The notes below the pieces were generated by a model. It ran no database searches, was not told the DNA's origin, and saw nothing but the letters and a program-made list of their open reading frames with translations. Of a stretch of 64,000 nt of DNA, positions 1 through 8,326 are shown in pieces. The DNA is taken from assembly GCA_026421215.1 (NCBI GenBank), contig JAPKBN010000005.1:37655-101654 (forward strand), written 5' to 3'. This DNA is from Dehalococcoidia bacterium. GTDB lineage: Bacteria > Chloroflexota > Dehalococcoidia > Lucifugimonadales > Lucifugimonadaceae. Within the stretch, counting starts at the first letter, position 1. The number at the start of each line of letters is the position of its first letter. Both the position numbers and the translations under genes were made by a program.

Positions 1-204
1 GCCGCAGCCGAGGCGGAAGCCGACGCAGCAGCAGAAGCCGAGCGCGAATCAGCCAGGGCTGCAGCGCAGGCTTCGATGCTGGCCGGGGAAGCAGCGCCGA
101 CTGATGACGTTCCGGACGAGGCGGAGTCCGAAGATGCAGAAGCCTCCGAGAATGAGGATTCTGCTAACGGAGACTCTGAAGAATCCAAAGCAGACGCCGA
201 CTAA
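1..204 (+). CDS. C-terminal end of an Ala/Glu/Asp-rich protein (partial)
   Basis: Frame 1 is open from the first base to a TAA at 202-204, giving 67 residues with no start in view. The stretch is low-complexity: an Ala/Glu-rich first third (likely helical or coiled), then a strongly acidic Asp/Glu/Ser tail ending ESKADAD. There is no recognisable domain, so the product cannot be named from this fragment. In many bacteria the DUF1385 gene that follows lies just after rho/rpmE, so this could be the acidic extension of a ribosomal or termination-related protein. That is inference only. The tail resembles those on S6 and S18 at the other end of the window. Confidence 0.6.
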   Translation, partial: AAAEAEADAAAEAERESARAAAQASMLAGEAAPTDDVPDEAESEDAEASENEDSANGDSEESKADAD

Positions 205-258
205 CCCCGGTTTCCTGAACAGGTTTCGGCACCCATCGGGTACCAAGAAACGATTAGC

Positions 259-287
259 ACGAGCCTGCACCTTATGTGCAGGCTCGT
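259..287 (+). terminator. 12-bp perfect hairpin, probable terminator
   Basis: ACGAGCCTGCAC (259-270) pairs perfectly with GTGCAGGCTCGT (276-287) around a 5-nt loop. It lies 55 bp after the stop of the acidic-tailed gene and before the DUF1385 start. No good U-tract follows, so Rho-independent termination is plausible but not certain. Confidence 0.6.
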
Positions 288-339
288 TGCGTAAGAGCGA
301 TGGACCAGGCAGCGAAGCACGAACTGGAGGAAGCGACCA

Positions 340-1320
340 ATGGCCGAATCGCCTCCCAAGGGCGCTCTATACGGCGGACAGGCCATTATCGAAGGCGTCA
401 TGATTCGTGGGGCAAGCGACGCCGTCGTTGCCGTACGCAAGCCGGACGGCGAGATCATGGTCCAGCCGCTCCCTCAAAGTAAATTATGGCTAAGCCGCTG
501 GCGTCGCATCCTCTTTTTACGCGGTATAGCGGTGCTCGCCGAAACGCTGACGCTTGGCATGAAGGCGCTCGCCGTTTCCGCCAACGCCGCCATTCCTCAG
601 GAAGATGAGGCGAAAGACGGCGAGCTGACGGGAGAACAGACGTTGGGCGGGCTGGCACTTGGCGGAATGATCGCTTTATCCCTCACGCTCGCGATCGTTA
701 TCTTCTTCATCATTCCCCTGTTCCTTTCACGTGGCCTTGAGTCGTTCGGCTGGAACTACTGGGCTGCGAACGCCGGAGAGGGCGGGATCAGGATCCTGCT
801 TTTCCTTGGGTACATCTGGCTGATCGGCAGGATGTCTGACATCCAACGCCTGTACGGCTATCACGGTGCAGAACACATGGCAGTCCATGCCCACGAGAAC
901 GGCGATCCGTTGACTCCGGAGGGTTTACGACTTCACCCGACTGCTCACTCGCGATGTGGGACGGCGTTCCTGCTGACCGTGGTGCTGGTATCGATCGTCG
1001 CCTTCATGTTCTTCCCACGCGATCCGTTGTGGATCCACTTCGCATCCCGGATAGTGCTGATACCGGTGGTCGCGGCCGTGAGTTACGAAATCATTCGCTT
1101 CAATGGACGACACTCGCACTGGTGGTGGGTTCAGGTTGTGGCTTGGCCCAGCCTCCTACTTCAGAATTTGACCACGAAACAGCCCGACGACGGCCAGTGT
1201 GAGGTAGCCATCGCATCCATCCAGGCCGCGATAGCGCTGGATAACGGGGCGGCGGTCTTTACGGGGACGCCAGTTCCATTGGACCCTGAGCAAACGTGCG
1301 GGGCCAGTACGGCCGAATAA
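340..1320 (+). CDS. DUF1385 family membrane protein (YqhQ-like)
   Basis: A 326-residue protein of the DUF1385 (YqhQ-like) family, whose biochemical role is unknown although it has been described as metal-dependent-enzyme-like. The family N-terminal signature is clear near residue 13 (GGQAIIEGVMIRG). The central conserved block with candidate metal-binding His/Glu/Cys residues follows (YHGAEHMAVHAHENG, then HPTAHSRCGT). Four or so hydrophobic segments (about residues 105-130, 148-168, 210-228 and 233-250) indicate an integral membrane protein. The length is normal for the family. It ends 47 bp from the convergent hisIE gene. The C-terminal 40 residues are less conserved-looking and soluble. 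Confidence 0.85.
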   Translation: MAESPPKGALYGGQAIIEGVMIRGASDAVVAVRKPDGEIMVQPLPQSKLWLSRWRRILFLRGIAVLAETLTLGMKALAVSANAAIPQEDEAKDGELTGEQTLGGLALGGMIALSLTLAIVIFFIIPLFLSRGLESFGWNYWAANAGEGGIRILLFLGYIWLIGRMSDIQRLYGYHGAEHMAVHAHENGDPLTPEGLRLHPTAHSRCGTAFLLTVVLVSIVAFMFFPRDPLWIHFASRIVLIPVVAAVSYEIIRFNGRHSHWWWVQVVAWPSLLLQNLTTKQPDDGQCEVAIASIQAAIALDNGAAVFTGTPVPLDPEQTCGASTAE

Positions 1321-1367
1321 TTCGGCGGCACCATGTCTCGCTTCCTGCTCTTTCAATTATTGAGCCT

Positions 1368-2003
1368 CTATGGGGCTCGACGGGAGCGTAGCTCTGACCA
1401 CACGTCGTCCGGGGCTACTTCTGTCGCCGATAGCAACACCAGGGTGTGATAGAGCATATCGGCCGTTTCAGACGCGATCCTATCGCGGCCCCCTCTCACT
1501 CCTGCGATGGCCGTCTCACCAGCCTCCTCGACTACCTTCTGGGCAATCCTATCGACACCGTCTCTAAGCAGTTCGGACGTGTATGAACTCTCGGTCGGGT
1601 TGGCCTTACGGTCCTCGATCACCGCGAATAGCCGGGCGATCTCCCCAGGGCCCAACCGCTCTACTAATTTCGCCTGCGCCAACGCGCCGGCATCCAGATC
1701 AGTGTGGAAACAGCTGGCCTCGCCGGTGTGGCACGCGGGCCCAACCGGTTCCGCCTGGACGACTACGGCGTCGCCATCGCAATCCACTGACACGGAGCGG
1801 ACCTTCAGGTAGTTCCCTGAAGTCTTTCCCTTGTGCCACAGTTCCTGTCGGCTCCGGCTGTAGAACCAGACGTCCGGGCCTTCAATGGTCCGCCGCAATG
1901 CTTCAGCGTTCATATAGGCCAGCGTAAGCACACAGCCATCACCCGCGTCCTGAACGATCGCCGGGATGAGCCCCCTATCGTCAAAGGTCAGAGTCGCCGC
2001 CAT
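1368..2003 (-). CDS. hisIE: Bifunctional phosphoribosyl-AMP cyclohydrolase / phosphoribosyl-ATP pyrophosphatase
   Basis: Catalyses steps 2 and 3 of histidine synthesis: removal of pyrophosphate from PR-ATP (HisE) and ring opening of PR-AMP (HisI). The N-terminal HisI half shows WHKGKTSGN and the metal-binding pieces CDGDA and [10 protein letters not shown]. The C-terminal HisE half (from about residue 115) has the helical NTP-pyrophosphatase pattern with ESSYTSELL and [13 protein letters not shown] start at the ATG at 2003 because GAGGGA lies about 8 nt upstream; an in-frame TTG at 2021 would overlap that site. It is the last gene of the minus-strand his cluster, 195 bp after the HAD gene. 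Confidence 0.93.
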   Translation of the reverse strand: MAATLTFDDRGLIPAIVQDAGDGCVLTLAYMNAEALRRTIEGPDVWFYSRSRQELWHKGKTSGNYLKVRSVSVDCDGDAVVVQAEPVGPACHTGEASCFHTDLDAGALAQAKLVERLGPGEIARLFAVIEDRKANPTESSYTSELLRDGVDRIAQKVVEEAGETAIAGVRGGRDRIASETADMLYHTLVLLSATEVAPDDVWSELRSRRAP

Positions 2004-2026
2004 ATTGTGTTCCCTCAGCAAGCGCA

Positions 2027-2127
2027 GCCTGGATTATTACGGCTTGAAAGTCGTGATTAGAAATATCAGATCAAAGTATTGGGCCAGGCATCCAATGAAC
2101 AGAAACTGCTATCGAAATAATCCAGGC
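2027..2127. repeat. 12-bp inverted repeat spanning the HAD-hisIE gap
   Basis: GCCTGGATTATT (2027-2038) and AATAATCCAGGC (2116-2127) are perfect inverted copies about 77 bp apart. They lie in an otherwise gene-free, AT-richer gap just upstream of hisIE. This may be an RNA structure, or the ends of a tiny decayed element; no function can be assigned. Confidence 0.45.
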
Positions 2128-2198
2128 AATGCCTATGTTGGGCTAAACGCCCATTTCACCAGAGCACTATCCCGAAAAATCCGACCGCCCCGTGCATG

Positions 2199-2927
2199 TT
2201 ATGCCCGATCGAACAGCTCTACGAGGTCCATCAGGCTGGTGATCTCTTTCGTCGGCTTAGCGTCATCGGGGCCGCGTCGTGCATCGGTCCTGTTGATCCA
2301 GATCGTCGACGCGCCAACTTCCGAGCCACCCCGTATATCGTCGTACAGATGGTCGCCCACGTACCAGGACTTGCTCGGGGCGACATCCATCGCCGCAAAC
2401 ATGTGTTTAAACGCCCCTGGGTGCGGCTTGTACACGGCGGCGGATTCCGAGGACTCAATGATCTCGAATTTGGAGGTTAAACCACACTCGTCAAGCATCG
2501 GACGTAGGAACGCGTCGTCGGCGTTTGAGAAAACGCCTAGAGGGACACGGCCACTAAGTTCCGAGAGCGCGTGCACCGTCTCAGGGAACGGGTCCCGATG
2601 TGACATGTGGGTTACGGACCGGCGGGCTGCGTTAACGGCATTGCCAGGGATCTTGTCCTGCTCAAACACCTTCTCAAAACACTCGCGCCACGCCGTCTCG
2701 TAGCTCTTGAAGTGCGGCGAACTCTCTGGATCCTCCATGTTCGTGCGCCATTTCCGGAAGCCAACTTCAAACTTCTTCCAACGCGTCCACAGATCTGCGC
2801 CGGTAATATCCAAACCCTGCTCTTCGGCGATCTGCTGGAATGCGCGCTTCCAAGCGTTAGTGTCGTTCAAGAACAACGTGTCGTACACGTCGAACATGAT
2901 GGCATCGGGCTTCTGGAGTGATTTCAT
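2199..2927 (-). CDS. HAD-IA family hydrolase (phosphatase-like)
   Basis: A 242-residue haloacid-dehalogenase superfamily protein, normally a phosphatase acting through an aspartyl intermediate. All four HAD motifs are visible: motif I IMFDVYDTLF (nucleophile Asp near residue 13, with Tyr two positions on as in dehalogenase/YjjG-type members), motif II GVFSNADD, motif III Lys in YKPHPGAF, and motif IV YVGDHLYDDIRGG. The cap is the helical subclass I type between motifs I and II. It sits inside the his gene cluster between hisF and hisIE, so it is a candidate for the otherwise missing histidinol-phosphate phosphatase. Substrate cannot be read from sequence. Confidence 0.85.
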   Translation of the reverse strand: MKSLQKPDAIMFDVYDTLFLNDTNAWKRAFQQIAEEQGLDITGADLWTRWKKFEVGFRKWRTNMEDPESSPHFKSYETAWRECFEKVFEQDKIPGNAVNAARRSVTHMSHRDPFPETVHALSELSGRVPLGVFSNADDAFLRPMLDECGLTSKFEIIESSESAAVYKPHPGAFKHMFAAMDVAPSKSWYVGDHLYDDIRGGSEVGASTIWINRTDARRGPDDAKPTKEITSLMDLVELFDRA

Positions 2928-3011
2928 GTTGAGACTGAGGGTCCTTTTATGGGGCGTAAGGGAACGATGCCTAACGGAGTGCGCCGATATGCATCGCTGT
3001 GTTGATTAAAT

Positions 3012-3830
3012 CTACTCTGAAGTGGTCGGTAAACGCATGGGAAGGCCGCGGTCTGATAGATACTGTTTGGCCTCCGCCACCGAGTATTCTCCGAAGTGGA
3101 AAATACTCGCCGCCAGAACGGCGTCGGAATGTCCCTCGTAGAGAGCGTCGTACATGTGGTCCAGATTTCCTGCGCCGCCGCTTGCGATCACCGGAATACT
3201 GACCGTATCGGATATGGCCCGGAGAAGTTCCAGATCGTACCCGCCTTTCTGGCCGTCAGTGTCCATGCTGGTGATGAGAATCTCTCCAGCGCCCAACTCC
3301 GCTCCGTGCTGCGCCCACTTGACGGCGTCCTGTGCGGTCGGATTTCGTCCACCGTGAGTGAACACAAGCCACGGGGACTCTGCGACGAGGTCCGGGCGGT
3401 TCTCAGGAGTGACATCGCCAGGCGTATCGACGCGTTTGGCGTCGATGGCGAGAACTATGCACTGTGCTCCGAACTCGGCGGAAGCTTCCCGGATCAGCTC
3501 CGGCCGGTTGATGGCAGCCGTGTTCATAGAAACTTTGTCTGCACCCGCTTCCAGCATCCGTCGAACATCTTCGACCGATCGTATCCCGCCTCCGACCGTA
3601 AGGGGAATAAATACCTCGGACGAAACGCGTCTAACTACTTCCACCATAGTGTCCCGGTCATCGGAACTGGCGGTTATGTCTAGAAATACCAGTTCATCGG
3701 CACCGGCTTCGTTGTAAAAACGGGCCATCTCGGCGGGATCACCAGCGTCGCGCAGATTTACAAAGCTGACGCCTTTGACGACCCGTCCGCGGTCGATATC
3801 CAGGCACGGGATGATTCGGTGGGCAAGCAT
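3012..3830 (-). CDS. hisF: Imidazole glycerol phosphate synthase, cyclase subunit
   Basis: The cyclase half of the HisH-HisF glutamine amidotransferase. It uses ammonia from HisH to make imidazole glycerol phosphate and AICAR. It is a 272-residue (beta/alpha)8 barrel with the N-terminal catalytic Asp in [16 protein letters not shown] and the second catalytic Asp in VLAIDAKR. The phosphate-binding loops are LTVGGGIRS and [11 protein letters not shown]. The usual family length is about 250, and the extra residues are C-terminal. The start lies 6 bp after the methyltransferase stop, so translation is probably coupled. hisA and hisH lie upstream in the same operon. Confidence 0.95.
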   Translation of the reverse strand: MLAHRIIPCLDIDRGRVVKGVSFVNLRDAGDPAEMARFYNEAGADELVFLDITASSDDRDTMVEVVRRVSSEVFIPLTVGGGIRSVEDVRRMLEAGADKVSMNTAAINRPELIREASAEFGAQCIVLAIDAKRVDTPGDVTPENRPDLVAESPWLVFTHGGRNPTAQDAVKWAQHGAELGAGEILITSMDTDGQKGGYDLELLRAISDTVSIPVIASGGAGNLDHMYDALYEGHSDAVLAASIFHFGEYSVAEAKQYLSDRGLPMRLPTTSE

Positions 3831-3836
3831 CTCTGC

Positions 3837-4406
3837 CTACTTTTCGACCAGGACCAGATACCTTGATTTGCCGATGACACGCCGGGCTTTGATCGGCAAC
3901 TTAATCTTATCGATCAGCTTCTCGACGTCTTCCAAAGCCATCCGTTCTTTCAGTGGTGGCCCGATGGTCATCTCCTCTTTCTTCCACTCCATGATGACGA
4001 TCCATCCGCCTTTCTTGACGATCCGTTTCACGTCACGCATCAGGCGTGTGGGAGAAGAGGTCTCGTGCAGTACGTTGGAAAGTAGTGCGATATCAACGGA
4101 CGAGTCATCGAGCGGGATTTTTGCTTCCGTGGACAACACCGTTTCGATGTTGTTTACGCGTACTACTTCAGCCTGTTTTACGACAATGTCCAGCATTCCC
4201 TGCTGCACATCTATGGCATGGACCTTTCCGTCGTACAGGTACTTGGCAAGTGGGACGCTGAAATAGCCCGGGCCCGAGCCAATGTCAGCGACCGTCATAT
4301 CGGTCCGGAGCGGTAACTCGGCGATGAGGAGATTCGGGTCAACGGCACCGGGGTCCGACTTCGATAGCAGGACGTCAGCGCGTTCGACCGGGAACTTTGT
4401 CGGCAT
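3837..4406 (-). CDS. Class I SAM-dependent methyltransferase
   Basis: A 189-residue Rossmann-fold methyltransferase. SAM motif I is VADIGSGPGYFSVPLA (about residues 38-53), followed by the acidic ribose-binding residue in HAIDVQ, and motif IV-like LLSNVLHE. The region beyond (RIVKKGGWIVIMEWKKEE) fits the family strand order. It is inserted between hisA and hisF with 25 and 6 bp spacing, so it belongs to the his transcript. It has no known step in histidine synthesis and its substrate is unknown. The similarity is to the ubiquinone/menaquinone-type small-molecule methyltransferase group. Confidence 0.88.
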   Translation of the reverse strand: MPTKFPVERADVLLSKSDPGAVDPNLLIAELPLRTDMTVADIGSGPGYFSVPLAKYLYDGKVHAIDVQQGMLDIVVKQAEVVRVNNIETVLSTEAKIPLDDSSVDIALLSNVLHETSSPTRLMRDVKRIVKKGGWIVIMEWKKEEMTIGPPLKERMALEDVEKLIDKIKLPIKARRVIGKSRYLVLVEK

Positions 4407-4431
4407 AAATGTATCTGTCTCTATTCACTGA

Positions 4432-5157
4432 TCAGGAATGCGCCTGGATCGCGGAGACGGCCTCCGCCAGATCAAGAGCGCCGGTATAGATGGCCTGGCC
4501 AAGCACCGCCCCATCGACTCCAAGTTCTTTGAGCCTGAGTAGGTCATCGATCGAAGAGATGCCGCCAGCTATAAGGATACGACAGGTAGTGTTGTCCAGT
4601 ATCTCAGCCGCGGCAGCAAAGTTAGGGTGCCCCATGGTGGCATCTCGATTGATATCTGTGTACTGGATGCGTGAAACGCCCAGATCGGCCATATTTCGCA
4701 CCATGTCCAGCGCCCGAATACCCGCAGAGGTGGTCCACCCGCGCGTGGCTACGACGCCATCACGGGCGTCTATCCCGACGACCACACACTCGGTCCCTAG
4801 GTCGGCGATAGCGGCTTGGACCTCGTCCGGCGTTTCGACCGCGGCCGTTCCAAACACCACACGCGCCACGCCGTCCTCAACCAGCGCAGCGGCTGTTCGG
4901 GCGTCCCTTATGCCACCAGAAACCTGTAGAGGGATCGTCGCAGCGGCGGCCATCTCTGCGACCACTCCGGCGTTGGTACGCGTGCCGTCACGCGCTCCGT
5001 CCAGGTCAACGATGTTCACGCGGGTCGCACCCGCGGTCTCAAAACGCCGCAATACAGACAAGGGATCGTCATCGAACACGGTTTCACGAGCATAGTCACC
5101 CTGGTGGAGGCGAACACACTTGCCGCTTCTCAGGTCGATCGCGGGGATCACATCCAT
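4432..5157 (-). CDS. hisA: ProFAR isomerase (phosphoribosylformimino-AICAR-P isomerase)
   Basis: Carries out the Amadori rearrangement of ProFAR to PRFAR, the substrate of HisF. It is a 241-residue half-barrel-repeat TIM barrel of typical length. The catalytic Asp is in VIPAIDLRSGKCVRL near the N-terminus and the second in VVGIDARDG. The phosphate loops are LQVSGGIRD and LIAGGISSIDD. It lies 34 bp downstream of hisH and 25 bp upstream of the methyltransferase on the same strand. Nothing in it is unusual. Confidence 0.95.
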   Translation of the reverse strand: MDVIPAIDLRSGKCVRLHQGDYARETVFDDDPLSVLRRFETAGATRVNIVDLDGARDGTRTNAGVVAEMAAAATIPLQVSGGIRDARTAAALVEDGVARVVFGTAAVETPDEVQAAIADLGTECVVVGIDARDGVVATRGWTTSAGIRALDMVRNMADLGVSRIQYTDINRDATMGHPNFAAAAEILDNTTCRILIAGGISSIDDLLRLKELGVDGAVLGQAIYTGALDLAEAVSAIQAHS

Positions 5158-5191
5158 GAAACGACGCTTTTCTGGAAAATTAACATGTGAA

Positions 5192-5878
5192 TCAGACCAC
5201 CCGTGACGCAGCAGTGTCAGCTACGTGGCGTACGAAGTTTGTATATATCTGGAGACCACGATCCGCGCTCTTCTCCGGGTGGAACTGGGTGGCGATGAGC
5301 TCGCCTTTCACCACGGCGGCGCAAACAGGTCCGCCGTACTCAGTCGTGGCGGCGTTATCGGCAGGATTTGACGGCAGGCAGTGGAAGCTGTGGACGAAAT
5401 AAAAATATGACCCATCAGGTATCCCCCTGAACACCGGGTGTCTGTCTTCGTCTTCGGCGGTGAAGTTCACCGAGTTCCAGCCCATGTGGGGCACCTTAAG
5501 TATCCGACCGTCTCCGACCGATTGATCGACATCGAACCTGGTTACTCGCCCGTCGATAAGCCCAAGACCCGGCAGCTTCCCCTCGTCTGAGTCAGGGAAA
5601 AGGAGTTGCATACCCAAGCACACAGACATCAGTGGCCTTCCAGAAAGTGCAAATTCACGGATGGGCTCTATGAGGTTCAACTCTCCAAGTGCACGCATAG
5701 CTGCGTCCGCGGCACCAACGCCGGGCAACAATGCTCCGTCGGCGTTTAGGAGGGCTTCTGCGGAACCTGTCACCTCGACATCGGCCCCACAGAGCTCAAG
5801 CGCCTTGCTGACACTGTGAATGTTCGCCGCTCTGTGATTTATCACCACGATGCGAGGCTTGGATTGTTGTTGGCTCAA
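5192..5878 (-). CDS. hisH: Imidazole glycerol phosphate synthase, glutaminase subunit (divergent N-terminus)
   Basis: The class I glutamine amidotransferase partner of HisF, 228 residues. The oxyanion strand LLPGVGA, the nucleophile elbow VCLGMQLLF and the His-Glu pair in FHPEKSAD are all present, so glutaminase chemistry should work. The first strand-loop is odd: family members carry an IDYGxGN-type motif, while here the aligned stretch is INHRAAN. Only the final Asn and the following S-V-x-K-A-L are retained. It is the promoter-proximal gene of the his operon, divergent from the IscA-type gene. The start ATG at 5878 follows the start of the operon; no strong ribosome site is seen. Confidence 0.92.
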   Translation of the reverse strand: MSQQQSKPRIVVINHRAANIHSVSKALELCGADVEVTGSAEALLNADGALLPGVGAADAAMRALGELNLIEPIREFALSGRPLMSVCLGMQLLFPDSDEGKLPGLGLIDGRVTRFDVDQSVGDGRILKVPHMGWNSVNFTAEDEDRHPVFRGIPDGSYFYFVHSFHCLPSNPADNAATTEYGGPVCAAVVKGELIATQFHPEKSADRGLQIYTNFVRHVADTAASRVV

Positions 5879-6044
5879 AAGTAGGTTCTCGGTTTTATTT
5901 CTCGGTTACACACTTGAGTGTGCGGACACAAAATTTACGGGTCCATGCGTGGCACTTATATTCTATGACCATCGCCCCGAACCGCCACGCTTTTTGACCG
6001 GTCTGGAACTCAAAGCTAGAATAAGTGGTAGAAATCACGTGAGT

Positions 6045-6458
6045 ATGCACCCGAACCCGAATCTCTCGAATCGGGACGCCTATCGCCCGGAGGTCCAGTT
6101 GGTAAGCACTTCCAAGCCAGCAATCCCTGCAAATACGATCTACATCACCGAGAAGGCAGCTTCCAAAGTAAAGCAGTACGCTGTCCGAGACGATATGGAG
6201 ACATTCGGCCTGAAGGTCGCCGTAAAAGGCGGCGGTTGTTCCGGGCTTGAGTACGTACTGGATATCGTCGAAGGACCACAGGATGACGACAAAATAATCG
6301 AGCATCACGGGTTAGAACTTTACGTCCCGAAGAAGAGTTACATTTTCCTGGCCGGGACCGAGCTCGATTTTTCGGACGGATTGAACGGAAAAGGGTTTGT
6401 GTTCACGAACCCTAACGCAACCCGCACATGCGGCTGCGGCGACTCGTTCTCCGCTTAG
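6045..6458 (+). CDS. IscA/HesB/ErpA-type iron-sulfur cluster assembly protein
   Basis: An A-type carrier that receives and delivers Fe-S clusters. The core starts at TIYITEKAASKVKQY. The three conserved cysteines are in place: GGGCSGLEY and the C-terminal TCGCGDSF. The frame is open further upstream, and the chosen ATG at 6045 gives 137 residues, longer than the usual 105-120. The N-terminal 35 residues look unconserved, so the true start is uncertain. The stop overlaps the sequence before the YgfZ gene; that gene's ribosome site AGGA lies in the stop region, so the two are translationally linked. Confidence 0.9.
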   Translation: MHPNPNLSNRDAYRPEVQLVSTSKPAIPANTIYITEKAASKVKQYAVRDDMETFGLKVAVKGGGCSGLEYVLDIVEGPQDDDKIIEHHGLELYVPKKSYIFLAGTELDFSDGLNGKGFVFTNPNATRTCGCGDSFSA

Positions 6459-6466
6459 GAAGTAAC

Positions 6467-7450
6467 GTGCCCTCGAGTCTCGACAACTTCGACGCTGGGT
6501 ACGACGCGCTGTCCACCGGCGTCGCCATCCTTGATCGGTCACACATGGGGCGTGTGGTCGCGTCCGGCAGCGATGCTCTTGATTTGATCAATCGATTTTC
6601 CACCAACGAAACTACTGGGTTGGCCGATGGCGATGTTGTAGTCACGGTCCTCACGTCCCAGATCGGACGCGTACTGGAACTGATCACCGTTGTACGCCGC
6701 TCCGCGACCGAGAGCATCCTCATGACGGGACTGAACGCCGAAGACACGGTCATCCAATGGTTGGATCGTTACAACTTCGGCGAGGACTGCGATTTCGACG
6801 TTTCGACAGCGACGTCAGCGCAGATGACGATTTCAGGCCCGAAAGCAACGGACCTGGGGATTAACCTTCCCGAACCGGGCCGTTATACAACCGCAGAGAT
6901 CGATGGGGTTGAGGTCCACATCGTGGCGATCTCAGGGCCGTCACTGGCGTCATACGAGGTGCTGATAGATGAGAAGTCTCAGGCCAGCACGGTCTGGGAC
7001 GGACTTCTCGCCAGAGGCGGCGTTCCCACAAGCGAAGATGCCTTCGACGTGCTCCGAGTGGAGAAGGGATTATCCGCCCGCAGCAGCGAGATTTCGAACG
7101 AAGCGAACCCTCTTGAAGCGGGGCTTCTGCCTTATGTCGATTTCGACAAAGGCTGTTACATGGGGCAGGAAATAATCGCGCGTCTGGACACGTACGACAA
7201 GTTACAGCGACGGCTTGTCGGGTTGTTGTCGGAGTCAGGTACAGCGCTGTCCGTCGATTCGTCACTTAAAGCCGGAGACCGGGAAGTTGGACGCATCACG
7301 TCCGCGGTCACTTCACGTTCGCTCGGCCGACCGATTGCGATGGCATATGTCCGCAAGGCGCATACCGGGCCCGGGACCGTATTGGAGAGCGTCAACGGTC
7401 CCGTTGAGGTCGTAGAACTGCCCTTCGCGGCAGAGGTCATCCCCGGTTAA
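6467..7450 (+). CDS. ygfZ: YgfZ/GcvT-like folate-binding protein (Fe-S maturation)
   Basis: A relative of the glycine-cleavage T protein that helps build [4Fe-4S] clusters with A-type carriers (the bacterial counterpart of mitochondrial IBA57). The diagnostic motif with its essential Cys, KGCYMGQEIIARLDTY, lies near residues 227-242. The N-terminal folate-binding part includes HMGRVVASGSDALDLINR. I prefer the GTG at 6467 because AGGA lies 6 nt upstream, giving 327 residues; an ATG at 6428 would overlap the IscA-type gene by 31 bp without a good ribosome site. Its neighbour is the IscA-type gene, a functionally consistent pair. Confidence 0.9.
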   Translation: MPSSLDNFDAGYDALSTGVAILDRSHMGRVVASGSDALDLINRFSTNETTGLADGDVVVTVLTSQIGRVLELITVVRRSATESILMTGLNAEDTVIQWLDRYNFGEDCDFDVSTATSAQMTISGPKATDLGINLPEPGRYTTAEIDGVEVHIVAISGPSLASYEVLIDEKSQASTVWDGLLARGGVPTSEDAFDVLRVEKGLSARSSEISNEANPLEAGLLPYVDFDKGCYMGQEIIARLDTYDKLQRRLVGLLSESGTALSVDSSLKAGDREVGRITSAVTSRSLGRPIAMAYVRKAHTGPGTVLESVNGPVEVVELPFAAEVIPG

Positions 7451-7462
7451 CGAGAAGCAAGG

Positions 7463-8326
7463 TCAGACCAGCGGCCAAGGGACGTTGTAATACTCGTCCA
7501 GCATTGGGAAAACTGCGTCCTCAAGGATCGTGTCTATTCGATCTCGAAGCCCGTCGATGTCGCCCTCGGACAGCACTGATTTGAGCTCGGCCAGCAGCGC
7601 TGCATGCGGCTCCGGATCCGCATCTGGCTCGGTATCCTGAGTTGAGTCCGGGGCCAATCTAGGTCTAAGCCGTTTCAGGCTATCTACCAGTCCGGCGTTA
7701 AACGGCTGGCCACAAAACTCGAACATCACCGTTCGGACCCGTGCATACGGGTTGAATGTAAGACCGTGATCGATCGCCCACACCTTGCCGTCCGCGTCCT
7801 TCAGACAGGCGCCGCCCTTCCGATCAGCGTTATTAACGATGACGTCAAATCCGGCGATCGACTCGAACTGCCCGGATTGCTCATCACGCATCGTGAAATA
7901 AGTCTCTTCCGCATCGGCATGGATAAACATCTGCACGCTCCCCTCCCCGTGCGGCCCGTCTCGTATGACCGTCGGTGGGATCGCCGGCCAACCCAGTATT
8001 CGGCTGAGGAGGTACGACGCCCGTTCGCGATTGTGCAACCCACGGGGGAAGTCCCTCAGTGGACGTTCGCCGGACTGCGGCTTGTACACGCCGAGGAGAG
8101 GTACGTCCCCGCCGAGGTTTGTCTCAAAACGCACGATGAACACATAGTTTGAACCATCCGGATGCAACCCGGTCTCGACGATTTCGGCCGTCTGTAATAG
8201 ATCAAGAATGTCGTCTTCAGAACGGCCATCCAGAACCGGGCCTCTGTCCGAATTGAAGGCGTCTTGCAGCGTCATCCGTATGCCTAAATCCCCACAATAA
8301 AGGGAGTCACGCTCCTGCGGACTCAC
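7463..8326 (-). CDS. SCO1664 family protein (PI3/4-kinase-like fold)
   Basis: A 287-residue protein resembling the SCO1664 family, which carries a phosphatidylinositol-3/4-kinase-like core but has no established substrate. Visible parts are the N-terminal AEIVETGLHPDGSNYVF, the Lys strand LGVYKPQSGERPL, and a kinase-like catalytic region INNADRKGG-type (here VNNADRKGGACL) followed by WAIDHGLTFN. It starts with GTG overlapping the TGA of the DUF3090 gene (GTGA), so the two are coupled. In Actinobacteria the same pair is often next to a third gene for a phosphomutase-like protein; that gene is absent here. It converges on ygfZ with 12 bp between stops. Confidence 0.85.
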   Translation of the reverse strand: MSPQERDSLYCGDLGIRMTLQDAFNSDRGPVLDGRSEDDILDLLQTAEIVETGLHPDGSNYVFIVRFETNLGGDVPLLGVYKPQSGERPLRDFPRGLHNRERASYLLSRILGWPAIPPTVIRDGPHGEGSVQMFIHADAEETYFTMRDEQSGQFESIAGFDVIVNNADRKGGACLKDADGKVWAIDHGLTFNPYARVRTVMFEFCGQPFNAGLVDSLKRLRPRLAPDSTQDTEPDADPEPHAALLAELKSVLSEGDIDGLRDRIDTILEDAVFPMLDEYYNVPWPLV

